Below, one piece after another: positions 44,590 through 58,141 of a DNA stretch of 64,000 bases. Location: positions 338,501-402,500 of the forward strand of contig LSRY02000063.1 of NCBI GenBank assembly GCA_001643675.2. The letters are read 5' to 3'. The translations under genes and the position numbers were made by a program. The notes beneath the pieces were generated by a model. That model was not told where the DNA came from and did no database searches. It saw only the letters and a list, made by a program, of their open reading frames with translations. The stretch's first letter is position 1. Each line of letters begins with the position of its first letter. The stretch comes from Monocercomonoides exilis (Eukaryota > Preaxostyla > Oxymonadida > Polymastigidae).

Positions 44590-47255
44590 TTAAAAATCAA
44601 TTTCCATGCTGTTGTTATTAATATCAATATTTAATGAATTATTAGAATTAAATGACATACCTGCGCCACTTTCTTCATTTAAAAAAGAATTAGAAAAATC
44701 AGAATTGGAATTAAAAAAGGGAAATAAAAATGAATTGTTATTTTGAGAATTATTTGAATTATTAAAAATTGGAAAATTAACTTTTTCTAATATACCTTTC
44801 ATACCTTTTTTTTGTCGCTCCATATCTGCTGTTCCGCTATGTAAAAAATCATTTTTTGATAAAGAAGAAAAATTCTCAGATCTGTTAAAAAATACAGAAT
44901 CGATCATAAAAAATCTTTCTTTTATAATTTTTTTTACTGTTTTTCCAACTTTATTATTTCCTTCTGTTTCTTTGTCTTTTTCATTTTTTCTTTCGAATGT
45001 TTTTCTAATTTTTTCATTTTTTATTAATTTTTCAGAGAATTTTATTTTTTTCATATATTCAAAATTTTCTGAGCTTATTGGTGAAGCAAATAATTCTCTT
45101 TCTTTTTTTTCAAAATATAAATATTTTTTCATACCTAATATTACCAGCTGGCCCCAATTTGTTTCTGATAATGTTTCGTGTCTAAAAAAAAAATATGAAG
45201 AAAAAATTTTATTAAAAAAATTTGTTAAGAAAACATCACACTTTAAAAAGTAATGTTTTGTATTAAAATTATTTTCGCTCTCTTTATTCATTTGCAAAGT
45301 TTCCAATTCCATTCCAGCCGAGTCGTTATTAATTTCTAAATTTTGAAAAAAGTTATTATTAAAAGAAGAAAAATTGGAGAGAGAAAAATTGGAATTATTA
45401 TTAAAAAATTTATTGTGATTATAATTAGAATTAAAAAAAGAAATTAAATCATCTAAAGTATTTAAAACAGTATTATTTAAATTATTATTTAATAAATTAG
45501 TCAAATGACCAAATTCGCTGTCGCAATCATTTTTTCCATGATGCTCAGCAAAAAAAGATAAAGAACATTTTTTATTATAAAATAAAGGAGAAGAATTTGA
45601 AAACAGAAAATGAAGGATATTAGAGTTTCTAAAATGAGGTCCATTGTCACAAAAAAAGTGAAAAAAATTAACATTTTCAAATAAATCAAATTTTAATAAT
45701 TGAGTTATGCATTCACAAACAAAACAAAAATCATGAGATAAAATTTCTGAAAAAAAATTAAAACAATGTTTTTCCAAAATGTTAAATTTATTAACTTTAA
45801 AAACAATAAAACACAATTGAGTAATTTGCTTTTTGTCGTAAAAGCTACGACCAGTTTCATTCATCATTATGGGCAATGCCCAGTTTTCTTTGAAGTCCAT
45901 AATTATTGAAACTTCATTTTTTTTCATGCTATTTCTTGATAAATAAAAAAAATTTCTCTGGCATTGAGCCATTTTTTTATGTTTTTCAATTAATTCCTTT
46001 TCTTCTTTTTCTTCAAAACTCAAAGACAAGTTTTTCTTTTTCAATTCTATTTCTTTCTTCTCCAAATAATTTCCTCTCTCGCACACATCACACAAATCAG
46101 TCCTCCTTTTTGCTTTTTTAAAATTTTTTGTTTTTTTACAAAAAGTAGAATATGCCATTTTAATATCTATTTCATTCTTCATTTCAAAAAATAAATTCTT
46201 TTTTGTATTTTCAATAATCCTTTTCTCATTTCTTAAAAAACATGATGAATATTTCAATTTCTTTTTATTGACTTTTTCATTTTCAAGCACCTTTTCTTTA
46301 TTGTTTTCTTCATTATCTATTATTTCAAATGATGACGAAGAAGTTTGAGAAGAAGTTTGAGAAGAAGTTTGAGAAGAAGTTTGAGAAGAAGTTTGAGAAG
46401 AAGTTATTTTTTTCGATTTGTTATTATCACTAATCTTATATTTTTTTTCTTTTTGATATTTTCTATCATCAATTTTCATCTTTTCTTCATTTTTTTCTTT
46501 ATTAATCTTTTTTTCTGTTTTTTTAATATTCAAAAATAAAAATTGAACATTAAAAATTAAATATCAAAAACAAGACACACTTTTATTTCGTCTTCGTTCG
46601 TTGAGGCAGCTGTATGAACTATGGCTCATCAGCCAATTTTCCACGTCAATTTTTCGATCTGTTGTTGTTAATGGATGAAAATTAATAGAAAACAGGAGAT
46701 TTATTAAAACATTATATATAACAATAAATTTAATAATTATAATAACCTGCATTGTTGGAGCTGTTTTCGTCTTTTAAGTTTTTTCCGAGAACCTTGGCTT
46801 CTTTTCTCTTTTCCCGGGAATAGTAATATTCCCCTCGGGAAAGAGAAAAACCGTTTTCATTCAACTCTGCCATTGAACAAACGGAAGAAGCACAAGAAAG
46901 AATTGAAACGCGATCCGAATTCCCGGGCGTTTTATAAAGATCCGCAAGATTGTTTAAAATCTTTGCAGTTTTCTCTTTCAATATGGAAAAAAATATATAA
47001 ATAAAATTGTTTCATCAAATATTTAATCATAGAAATGAAAAAAAAAAACAATAAAAAAACAAAACTTAACGAAACAGCTTCAACAGCTTCGCGGAAGGGC
47101 TTTCCCAATTTGGAATGGTAAAGGAAGTGCATTAAGCACCCTTCATGATCATCGCAGGATAAATCTCGTATTTTTTCAAAAATTTCTTTTGCATGACGGC
47201 TTTTTGTAGCGCGTGGACGAGTGTAATATGGATGGCAATAGATTTCGTTTTCCAT
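44590..47255 (-). CDS. Transposase-like protein of a mobile element, four exons
   Basis: Exons on the - strand are 47076-47255, 46747-46972, 46581-46658 and 44590-46514, totalling 2409 nt (802 aa), all in frame. Donors are GTTTCG, GTTATT and GTGTGT. Seen: an N-terminal region with SILSCASSVCSMAEL and FSLSRGEYYYSREKRKEA; a Lys- and SSQT-repeat low-complexity segment; a CxxC pair (DLCDVCERG) near residue 300; then the putative RNase-H-like core with IIMDFKENW (about 366), EILSHDFCFV (about 417), FFCDNGPHFRN (about 448) and FFAEHHGKNDCDSEFGHL (about 481). This order (DFxEN, SDG-like, HGKGxxDGxGG-like) recalls uncharacterised transposase-like proteins of animal and protist mobile elements. Catalysis is inferred, not proven. 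The gene is extremely AT-rich with Asn/Phe/Lys runs, unlike RPB1 or IFT80, suggesting a recent arrival. The frame is intact. Confidence 0.75.
46337..46405 (-). repeat. 12-bp tandem repeat encoding Ser-Ser-Gln-Thr
   Basis: The unit GAAGAAGTTTGA (+ strand) is repeated perfectly about 5.7 times within exon 4 of the transposase-like gene and encodes SSQT units. The perfect copies imply recent slippage. Confidence 0.9.
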
Positions 47256-50200
47256 ATTTTTGCTTATGGTTTCAAAAAAGTGTGATAAAACAATAAAGAA
47301 AGCTTGTATCTGTCAATGATGCTGTTGTAAGAGAAAAAATAAATATCTTTTTTGAGTACAAAAACTTACTCTTTATTTTTCCTTTTCTTCTCCATCCGTA
47401 ACAATCCAGTCTTTTCGAACTTTTCTTAAGATTTTCTTCAGTCACGTTGATCCTCCAGTTCCAGCTTAAGCTCCAGTTGAAATTAATCATTTGCTGCACT
47501 ATTCCCTTCTCACATATCTTCTGCTGCTTCATATTATTCACTTCAGAAGAAATAGAGAAGGATAACAATGAAAGAGAAGAAGAAGATATAATGCTGGATA
47601 AGCATTCGTTTAAAGAGAAGATGTTGCAGTAATTGACAGATATGATAGTTACAGCAATTCCCCCAAACTGAGAGCAAGAAAGGCAGATAAAAGAGAAGAG
47701 TCAGAAAAAGGAAAGGAAAAGAGATTAAAAGAGAGCAGGATTGCTGAAGTGCCTGGTACAAAGAAGAGTTGCTGTTAAGAAGCTCAAATTCTTCAAACAA
47801 CATCATATCGCCTTTTGAAGAACAGGCAACCAGAAGAAGCGGATGCAGAATGAGCAGAAGAGGTACAGGAAGGGCTTTTCAAAACGATGAATCATTTGCG
47901 AACACGAAAGGCAAATTTGAACGAACAAGAAAAATGAAGAATTCTGGGATAATCCAAGGCACAGAATTTCGATTTAAGCTTACGGCTTTTTTGATGAGAA
48001 GCAGAAGTTATCAACTTGAACACGATAACGATGCCATTAGAAAAAATTTCCTCTTAAGTCAAATTGCCTTTCTGTCTAATTCCTGGACAGGAATCTCGAA
48101 CAAAGAAATAATCCCTTCTCCTCTCTTCGGTCGAGAACAAATGTCAATCAGCAGCTGAGACTGAAGAGCATTACAAAAGCGGATATTGCCATCTGCAACG
48201 AACGTGAAGTGCACGTCTCGATAGATACGCAAAAATCGGATGATAAAGTTCGTGATGCATCGTGCTCTCTTCTTCAGCTGCAAAATAGGATGTGTCAATG
48301 TGTATTGTGTGTTCTGTGCTTATTTTGAAGGCTGGGAAGATGAAAAAATGAGTCGTGTGGCTGTATTGTTGACGGAAGCGCAGAATATAAAGAAGATGAA
48401 TCCTTATTCACTCCGAAATTTGTATGAAAGAGCAGTTTTGTCTGTTTGAAGAAGTGAGCCAGCTACTGTGTAAAATGATGCATGAGTCGAAGGGAGTATT
48501 TTCGTTAAATTCTGTAAATCAAGCAAATCAAATCTATTTGGTTCATCATTGTCCTTCTCTTTTTTTTTGTCCGTCTCGTTCTCTTCAGAAAGAAGAAGCT
48601 ATTGCCCTTTCCCAGAAAACAATGCATAGGCTGTGTCGTGTTCATTGTTGCTGTCTTCTGCTATCCTCATCTACTGTTGTTCCTCAATTTCCTGTTCAGC
48701 TTCCTCCAATTATGCAAGCATCTTCATTGCTGTCTATTAAATTTCATTCTTTCTCATTTTCTCCTCTCCTCCATCGTCTTCTTATTCATATGCTTCCTCA
48801 GATGTTAACAAGAGATCAAAAGCTGTTTTTAACAAAGCTGTTGCCTAAGTGCTGCAACACAACTAATCCTTCAGCAGATGCTGTTTCAAAAAGAGGTGTT
48901 AAGCTTTTCGATTCAATTGTCACATCTCTTTTTTACATTCCATTTGTGATTGGACATAAGAATATGTGCTTTGGGACTTTGGTGGACGAGCACACATTTA
49001 TCGATAACTGAGACGGTTTGGTAGAAAAAGAGGGAATAACAAGCTGTGAATAACCAGCTGTATAACGCACAACCTCGAAAGAGAAGAAGCCATTCTGCTC
49101 TTTCTCATTCTTTGTTTCCGTCAGGTGCAGCGTTTACTGTCTCTACTCCCTTTCCACTTCCTCCTTCGAGCTTTGAAATGCAAACGTTGAATCAAAAATG
49201 AGGACGTTGGGCTGCATAGACTTTTTCGCTGAGTTAAACGAAAGGTGGATATTCGACTCTAGAGGCAGCTGAGGCTTTTCAACACAGTGTTCGTTGCTCC
49301 TCCAACCGACTGTGAAAACGAGCCGCAAGTTTGAAGGGATGATCGCATTCACCATATCACAATCGCCTGTCAGTGGGTGAGATGGGGCGTATGCATTTTC
49401 AAAGTTGATCCCATCGTTGTTGTTTGATATAACTCTCCACTTCCGCAGTTGATACAGACAAGCTGTCTCTCACTCTATTCCAGATAAGAACAGAGTGAGA
49501 GTTGAAGAGCTGAAAAGAAAAGTTGAAAGCCATCTACCCTGCCACCACCTTCCACACATTCGCCACACAGCTGGTATCAATTGTGATGAGTTTGCAGAAG
49601 ATGGTGCTTTTGACGATGAAGTCGATGCATGTTTAGTCGAATATGTCACAACGGACGGAGAAGATGATGGAGCGCCACACGAACAGCCGCTTGCTTTGCA
49701 TCACGATCACATTATTTTTCATTTTAAGAATATTCTTTACCGAAACCAGGTGCTTTGACTTCTTGACTCCTTTCTATTTCTTTTTCTTTTTCTCTTTTCC
49801 TTCTCTTCTAACATTCATCTTGTTTCCGTCTTCCATTTTTCCCTGAATAAGATGCATTTGAAGAATTAACAGAATTGCTTCTGCTGTTGTATTCCTGCTC
49901 CAGTTCTTCTTTCTTCTTCTTCTTCTTCTTCTTCTTCTTCTTCTTCTTTTTTTTTTTTTTTTTTGCTTCAACAAAGTGTTAAAGCATCGTTATTGGAGAA
50001 ATGAACAACTGTGACGCTTCTTCGAATGAAGACACCATCTATTCACACATCTGCCACAGGATGCCAGCATTCTTGCTGTTATATCAAAAAAGAAAGAAAC
50101 CGGATAATCCCTGTCCAATCTGGCTGACCTTTTCAATTCTTCAAGAGAGTTGAGCATGCTTTGGTTCCACAGCAGAATCCTTCCTCCAAATTCAGCTTTG

Positions 50201-53200
50201 TCTAAAAGACACATCTTCCTCATCAATTTTATTCACAACACGCATCTCTTGTGAGCGGGGAGGAGAGCTTAACGAGAGAGCCTGTTGAAGATGAAAAAGG
50301 CATAGATTGTTATGAACTCTTTGCATGAATAGCAGTACATTTTGGTTTTGTTTTTGAAGTTCTTTTCATATCATCGTCTCTGGCAATAGTTGCATTGGCT
50401 GCTATCATTTTCTCCATTTGCATGTTTGATTAACCAAATCATTTCGAGCATTTCAATTGGTAGGAACTTCGCAATGTAGTTATTAGAGGTATAATCAGGA
50501 ACTATTCCTCTTCAGCATTGAACAATGTGGTGATTGCTTTAATATGGACATGCATTGAAAAATTTTCATCAGTTGCACAATCATCAAGACGAGGGCACAA
50601 GCTGCTTTCAAATGAGAAAGATGAGGAAGATAATGATTGCCATGCTGGAGTAGAGAAGTGAGGGGAGTTGCGAGATAAATGTCAGCGAGATGATTAAGAA
50701 AAAGAAAAAGAAAATAATGATGAAGTATAAAGAAAATAAGATAAAACAGATGATGAGAAGAAAAAGAAGGCAGTGTCATAAGAGAGAAGAGGTTGATTTC
50801 TTAAAAAAATAATGAGAAAATTTAAAAGAACAACAATTATAAATAAAAATAAAACAAAATGTTTTCATATTGTTGAAAGAATTCAAATACAATAAAGATA
50901 ATTATAATGATATTTCATATATAATTTAATAAATCATACTAAAAGCATTTTAATAAAAATTGCAAGTTGGGAAAGTTGGAGCGCAAGCACTGAGAAGAGG
51001 GTCCAGAACAGTGAATACGATAGAGACGAGGCTGAAGAGGCGGACGAAGAATGACAAGAGCAAAAAGATATACACAGAAACTTTGTCTTCTGCAGATCAG
51101 ATTGAGTGAACGATGAAGAAGAGGACGAGGTGGCGTATGAGAGCAGATGAAAGAAAGGTGCGTTCTATGGAGAGAAGGTCCGGGGTGGATAGATTCCTGG
51201 AGAAAGAGAAGTTAAAAAAAAGAATGTTAATTGTTTTAAATTAAAAAGGTAGATCGTATTTATATATTTGAAAGGATCATAAAGAATATGAGTTGACAAA
51301 CATCAAAATTCTTATCACTTTCAATTCAAAACAAATAAATAAAAAAATACATACCACCTAATACAACACGGTTGCCGATGAGAATTCATTGTTGCTCATG
51401 TCTGGTTATTCTGTGTGATTGTCCAATTCTCACAAAAATCTTGCTGTTCTCTGGAACAAAATGGCTCTAATTTGCCAAGAAGAAACAGAAGATTGCGAAT
51501 AGAAGCTGTATTGTTCATCCCACATTCCTCCTCATGTTCCCCTCCTCTGCTTGCATTGTTGTTGTTGTTGCCTTTCCTGCTATTTGCAGAATATCTTGAT
51601 TAACTTTTATCTTCACTTGCATAAGGATTTCTATTGCCATCAAAATTGCTATTGCTATTCTCGGTGCCAAAAGCAGAGATCTGAGAATAGAGCGAGTCTG
51701 CTGAGCGGATTATCTCAATAGCTCAAAATAAGGAGGCAACTTCGTTTGCAAGAAGGATGAGATGCGCAATGAGACGAGTGCGGAGCGAGGCTACAACTGA
51801 AACATGATCTGAAAAGCAGAGCAGAGCAAGAAAGAGAGATTCAAGAGTTTCAGCGGTACCGCTGCTGAGTGGATGTCGAAGAAGATGGCCTGTCGCAGGA
51901 AGGCGAGAGAAGAAGAAGAATAGGATGAAGAGGAAGAGGAAGAGGAAGAGGAAGAGGAAGGAGACTTTGGTTGGAGCCTCGCATTATGCTTGCCAAACAA
52001 CAACAACAAAGAAGCTGATGATGGAGCAGACCAATGTGTGGTGGGCGTGAAAGATTTGCTTGATAGAGTCACTTTGAACTATTTTGAAAAGATCGTCTCC
52101 AGCTGGTGCCTCTTAATTTGAATGAATAATTGCCTTTTCGACCGAAGCGTAAGAACTGAAAGGAGATAAAAATGAACCACATTGAAGAAGATCGATGGAT
52201 CAGAAGAGGAGGAGGCTATAGAAGAAGATGAAGACGATGACACTGTTGGAGACGACGATGATGATTATGCAAGAGAAGGAGTGGAAATGATGTCACTGAC
52301 TTTGGAATCTGCATCATCGCCCCAATGTCAAGAGACTTCCGCAGTAAGCCTGTTCTAAATGACGAAGAATACGAAATGGAATACTAACGAATAGACGAGA
52401 AAGATGTAGAAGAACACGAACTCCAACCAGAAAAGCTTCTGTTTTTCATCTCAAATTCCATCGAATTCAACGAAGACGATCTTTTCATCTCTCTTTCCTC
52501 CAACCCATTCATTTTCCGTATCGTTGCTTGCCCATTCTTATCCAATACAGATTCCACCACGCATGCCACGTTTTATTCTTTCAGTTCACTTTTCGTTAAT
52601 TCATCCACCAACTTCAACAATGTCATCTTTTCTTTCAAATCTGAAGAAGGCCATAAACACCACTGGCTTCGGATTATCTCAATGCAATTTCTGAAAATAT
52701 TCGTTTAACATATAATAAAGAAAAAAAAGGAGATGAAGAAAGACAAAAAAGCAAAACTGGTGGTTTTTCTTCTTTTCATTTCCTGAAAAAAAATATTGAA
52801 TTCTGAATCTCCCATGGTTATCGCTTCGACTTTCAATTTCCGTTTGAATGATTAATTTTTCTTTATTCAACAATAACTTATTCGAACAAAATATCGCTCA
52901 TAAAAACAAACCTTCAAATGTCACTCGGACAATTCGATTATGTTTATTATCATATCATTCATTTTTGCAAATACAAATATTAATCTTTGTCGCTCATTTT
53001 TGATTCCTTTTCCAAATATTTCTTTTTATATTGAATTGTTTCTAAAACTCAAAATAAACATTTATTATGGAATGGTTTTCAATTCCTTTTTTTGTTTCAT
53101 TGGACTATAAACATTATGACTAGAATGCAGAATAAGTTTGGAACAAAACATGGTTTTTTTCATAAATGAAAAAATTATGCCCCATATCACTTATTTTAAA

Positions 53201-53240
53201 AAAAGTTTCTATGGGAAATTGACGAATTGTCAAATGCGGA
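47256..53240. other. Decayed, formerly coding region; no intact gene
   Basis: Six kilobases hold mixed-frame, coding-like fragments on both strands with many stops. Examples are 47769-48158 (+; SYQLEHDNDAIRKNFLLSQI), 48300-48450 (+; VAVLLTEAQNIKKMNPYSL), 48424-49011 (+), 49495-49758 (+; NCDEFAEDGAFDDEVDACL), 51791-52072 (-) and 52384-52569 (-). None is long enough or familiar enough to name, and none joins cleanly by splicing. A CTT microsatellite followed by a T run sits at about 49910-49964. I read this as a graveyard of one or more large genes. Confidence 0.4.
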
Positions 53241-54448
53241 ATTTTTGATCGTCAGTGACGGTCATGCCCGTCACAACAAGTCGGGTCAAACTCTCCATGA
53301 GTTTAAGAGAAAAATAATAGCGATTCGGTTTATTGAAGGAAAAAATGTCATGCTTCCATCTGAACTAGTCTGATATAATTGGTATATATTTGAATTTTTT
53401 ATATGTTTCCTTCATAAATTGCTTCATATTACTCGAAAGCAGATTCTTTGTGGTCACCTGCTGATAATAATCAATTTTCTTCATTTGGATCTTTGAAGAG
53501 AGAACCAAAAATATCTTCAATAGCTGGAGTTTCAAGGAGATTTTTTGAAAACGAAAAATTATTATCAGTTGAATTGTGAAATCAACATTTTTTCAACAAT
53601 TAGATCATCTACAGAAAAAGATAATGATGAAAGCGAAATCAACAAAGAGTCAAGCAAAAATGAAAAATTTTCTGTGCTCCTGCTTATTACGGAAATAAAA
53701 AGATGAAATTATTCATCCAAAATTTTAACTAAGTTAATGAAGAAAATTTTGATCCATTTAATGAAGCAGATGAATGTTTATTTGATCAAGCCAAAGAAAA
53801 TAATTGTGGAGATAATTTTGTTCCAATAAGAAATGAATTATCACGAGATGAATTCACATTATTAACTTTATTTTATTCTTAATCGGTTTCTTCTTCATCA
53901 ATTTCTTCATTTTAATCTTCATTGTTATCATATTCACATTTGTTATAAAAAAGTGTTATTATCAAAAAAGAAAGTTAAATAAACTCTATCTCAACTCTTC
54001 GAAGAAAATGATTTGATGGAAGACAATCGTTTTGAAGATCTCGAAATTTATCCTGAAGCCAACTGTGAAAGAATCATCTCTGGGATGCTTCACAAACTGG
54101 ATGATAAAAGACATTCATTAGGCACAAAGCATTGGATGAACTGTTGAGGTTGTTGTTCATGCTTTTCATTTGCGCACATCATTATTTAGAGGTTTTTTTT
54201 TTTGATTTTTAGCTTTTCATATCAAAATAAAAGCTGATGAAAATTTATAAGATCTTCTGTATTTAATAATTTTTTTCAAACATTGAGATGAACGAAAAAA
54301 TATCTCGAAAACTGTGGAATAAACAGTTTAATATTGTTTCGATACTTTTATTGCATTCACACATAATATTTGAGAAGCAGAATCTTTTTCTTCTTTTTCA
54401 TTCTTCGATTTTTCTCATTCATCTCATACTCTTTGAACTTCTTTCTTT
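53241..54448. other. AT-rich region with a TGACG cluster and a possible dead coding fragment
   Basis: A TGACG cluster (CGTCAGTGACGGTCATGCCC) lies at 53254-53275. A Glu/Asn-rich open stretch at about 53740-53880 (NEADECLFDQAKENNCGDNF) and another at 54010-54145 look like remnants of one unknown protein. No complete gene is seen. Confidence 0.35.
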
Positions 54449-55273
54449 TCACGGTAAACGTATTGGTAAGGCAGATGAGGAGAATGAGATGCACCCGCCA
54501 TCTGTGGCAGTCTGTTGGTGTTGTGGAGCTGAGTTAATGTTGGTAATGGTGCAGTTGGTGAAGGAGAGGGAGAGGGCAGGGGAGGTGGCAGAGGAGAGGA
54601 TGCAGCTGGCGGGGGTGGCTGTGGCGGTGATGTGAGTTATGTTGGAGGAGTTGAGGGTGAGGGGAGCGGTTAGGGAGGTGAGGTGGAAGATGCTCTGGCT
54701 GTTGAGGGGTAGACTGGTGATTGCTGTGTGGTTGAGGGCGAGGGAGCCAGCAGTGAGGAAGAAAAGAGGTGTTTTTATTGTTATGGAGGTTGTTCCGGTG
54801 ATGGTGGTTGTGTTGAGGTTGAGGAAAGGGGAGTTTTCGGAGAGGTGGAAGAGGATGGGGGTGATTTGATTTGAGGAGTTGTGGGCGATGGCGAGGGCAG
54901 AGACTGTGAGGGAGCCCTGGGTCTGTTGGAAGAGAGCAGACGAGGCAGATGGATCTGGTGGAGAATATGTTGATGAATGAAATGAAGAAGAATTGATTGT
55001 GAGATTTGCATTAGTGCAATTAACTTTTTGTGCTCCACCCCAATCGCTTCCGCCATTTGAATCGTTCCATTCACACCACTCAAATTTGTGGCTGTTCTCA
55101 TCAAAAGCAGTCAGTCTTCCAGATGTTTCTCTTAGAGATTCAGTTCCAACATGAACAAGAGTGTCATTTGGAGATCTTATTTGGCCGAAGTTTGTTGCAC
55201 CAATTAGCAGAAAAAAGCGATCGAGTGGTGTGGAAGTGGGAACGGATACGGAAGAGAAGAAGAAAAAGAAATG
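54449..55273 (-). pseudogene. Pmp-like ectodomain fragment in a long open frame without any ATG
   Basis: On the - strand the frame from 55273 to the TGA at 54449-54451 is open for 275 codons but contains no Met codon, so start-based gene finding misses it. It reads as Pmp-like ectodomain: FEWCEWNDSNGGSDWGG (compare FFWCEWNGSKTTGERNS in the giant protein), GSLTVSALAIAHNSSNQITP, LNTTTITGTTSITI, GSLALNHTAITSL, then SFTNCTITNINSAP and DGGCISFSSSALP. A GTTTAC donor-like site sits at the very end, just before the stop, so it may be an internal exon of a split gene. A hydrophobic FFFFFSSV start is not preceded by ATG. A dead or split member of the surface family are both possible. Confidence 0.6.
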
Positions 55274-57727
55274 TCAATATGGAAAAATGTGTCGAAAAAG
55301 TGACTTTTTAAGAAAACACTACGAATATTCGAATTGAAGAGGTATTTAGGGTTTGCATAAAACCATCTTCCTCACAGAAATGTGTGTGTATGAATTGTGT
55401 CTTTGAAATATTTTTATAAAAAAACGATGAAAAATGAATAATCAGATTAATTTTATAAAGTTCAAACTGTTAAAGTTGTTATCAGAAAATTCATGGAATA
55501 AACAATAAGAATGCGACTACTAAATGAACATTATCACATTATCAATGCGCAACAATTCTTGCAAATGAACAATTCATTCAAAGAAAAAATGGAAATTTAT
55601 TTTTGGGAAAAGATTTTAAATGTTCAACATAGACAATATTTGCAAAATAATGTGCAAAGAAAACATATAAATGGATTTGGGTCTGAATCATATAAAACGA
55701 ATTCTTTAAAAAAAAAATTCACTGACGTGAACAGAAATCACTGACGGACGTAATAACAAAAATTACTGTGCGTCACTCAGGTAAACCTCCTCGTCACCCT
55801 GCCAGTGACGAGCCTTTTTTTCTTTAGTGACTGACTAATTGATAATAACTTTGTCACTTTTTTATTTAATCGAAAGTTCTTTTTTTTCTGCTGGCTTGTC
55901 CATACAGAAAATTAAATTTTGTTGTCCTTTTTAAAAAAAATATTTATTTTTAATTGGAAAAAAAAAAAGTTTTTTCTTTCCTAACTTAGATTTCAATTTT
56001 TAATTTTTGTATAAGAATTTTGATCAAGTCAGTTAATGATTTCTTTGATCGTCACTTTTTCAGATCTTTTGCCACTTTCCAAAATTTTGTCACTTTCGTC
56101 ACTGTCAATTCACTTGTCAATTATTAATGAAAAAACAAAATATTGGTTTCTCGGATTCGACAAATGGAGATTTTTTGAGAATTGATTAGATAATCGTGGA
56201 AATTTCATATTCATCATGCTCTGAAAATTGAATGGAGTGCTCAAAGCTGGAAGCAATGGTGAAAAGATACTTGACTTACAAGAAAGTGAAAATTTTGATA
56301 AATTGTTTTGTTTTAAAGAAGATGTTCATTATCATAAAAAATTGAACATCAAATACGAAGGAATTCATTGAAGAAAGATAATAATTGTGCAGTTCGCTAA
56401 TAATAACATTTGTGAAGTGAAGGAGGGACATGCAGATTATGATGATGCGAATCGCACGGGTTCTTTTCAGCCAGTGAACGGAGTCTATTTTAATGTTTTA
56501 GTATAGAAAATAATGCATTTTGCAGAATATTCAATACAGTGTTCAACTATTGATATTTTCGACTGATTTACAGAATCAGAGAAACTTGATTAAACTTGTT
56601 CGGTCAAGGAAAAAAGAGCTTATTAAACTTTGTTTGTTGTCGTATTTATCAACTTTTAAAAAAAATGAAATGGATAAATGCATGATTGATGACGTTTCAA
56701 ATAATCCTCACTCAATATTTTCAGAGAAAGTGATATCATCAATATATTCTCAACATTTTTAAATGGTCCATTCCAATTTCTGTTCAGTTAATTTTTTGGA
56801 AATCGATTATTTTCTAGAGATTGCAAAGCAGTTGGGGAAAAACGTCAGAGCTCATCAATTGAGATTAAGAACTGTTCGTTAAAATTGTGACATTGTGAGA
56901 TTATCTTTTTTCAGATCATTTTCATTTCTTATTTTAAATAAACATGCGAATTTTGAATGTGACATCTCATATTTTTTCAAAATGAAAATGATTTTCCTTT
57001 CTTCAGTCAATAATCATAATTCCACCAATCTCTTCTTTTGTTCAAACCATTTCTCTCCGATGGGCATTTTGCCTTTTTTCGCCTTCAAGCAGCGCAATCT
57101 CCTAAATTGCATGCGCCGTTTTTGCAGAATTCAACAAGATAAGGTTATCAAACGAGCTGGTGCTGCTTCCAAAAACATACGTATTGCTCTCTTCTCTATT
57201 TCGATAAGCGCAAGATGCAGAATTTTCTTCAGAAGCACAATGCAATGAAAAATGATTATCAATGCTTCCATATTCTCAGCACTCAGCTGAAAGATGGCTG
57301 GAATCTGCTTTCGGATGCACGAGAAGCTTCTTTTTCAGACGGAGTGGACGAAAGAGAGAAGAAGGAAAGGCCGGATTGGTGTGTGAGTGGAGTGTTTGAG
57401 AAAGAGAGGCATAAGAATGAAGAGAGCGATGGATGCGAAGCGGGAAGCGGTGGTGTTTCCGTAGAAAGAAATGCAGAGAGAAGGAAAAATTGTAATGCAT
57501 GTGTTGAAGTGGTAAATAAGAATTAAATGGACTTATTGTTGTTTGATAATTCAATTATGAAAACGAAATGAAAAAAGAGAATCCGAAGATGAATTATTAT
57601 CGTTTGAGGAAGAAGACAGAGAAGAATGAGAGAAGAAAAAGAAGAAGAAATTGTTTGTTGAAGCAAATTTCGCTCTATTCTATCAGTAAGCAAGTTATCA
57701 TATTCGATTTTAGAGGCGAAATGGAGT
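55274..57727. other. AT-rich spacer with clustered TGACG/CGTCA motifs and worn coding fragments
   Basis: At 55722-55835 and 56046-56115 many GTGAC/GTCAC and TGACG/CGTCA motifs cluster, including CGTCACTCAGG at about 55770, the inverted form of the repeat end at 34438. At about 57040-57526 (+) worn coding-like frames occur (RRFCRIQQDKVIKRAGAASK; QLKDGWNLLSDAREASFSDG), which I do not recognise and which shift frame. Confidence 0.4.
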
Positions 57728-57777
57728 TTGCGAGGGAAAGAAAAGAAGAGAAGGAAAAAAGATAGGAGAGAAAAGAG

Positions 57778-57792
57778 GCAGAAGAAGAAGAT

Positions 57793-57824
<32 letters not shown>

Positions 57825-57945
57825 AGAAGAAGAAGAAGAAGAAGAAGAAGAAGAAGAAGAAGAAGAAGAAGAAGAAGAAGAAGAAGAAGAAGAAGAAGAA
57901 GAAGAAGAAGAAGAAGAAGAAGAATAAGAAGAAGAAGAAGAAGAA

Positions 57946-57976
<31 letters not shown>

Positions 57977-58008
57977 AAGAAGAAGAAGAAGAAGAAGAAG
58001 AAGAAGAA

Positions 58009-58039
<31 letters not shown>

Positions 58040-58110
58040 AAGAATAAGAAGAAGAAGAAGAAGAAGAAGAATAAGAAGAAGAAGAAGAAGAATAAGAAGA
58101 AGAAGAAGAA

Positions 58111-58141
<31 letters not shown>

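Noticed and set aside
46515-46533. Starting the transposase-like protein at a TTG near 46533
   Set aside because: No ATG is there, and three upstream exons join in perfect phase to give a proper ATG start at 47255 with family-like content.
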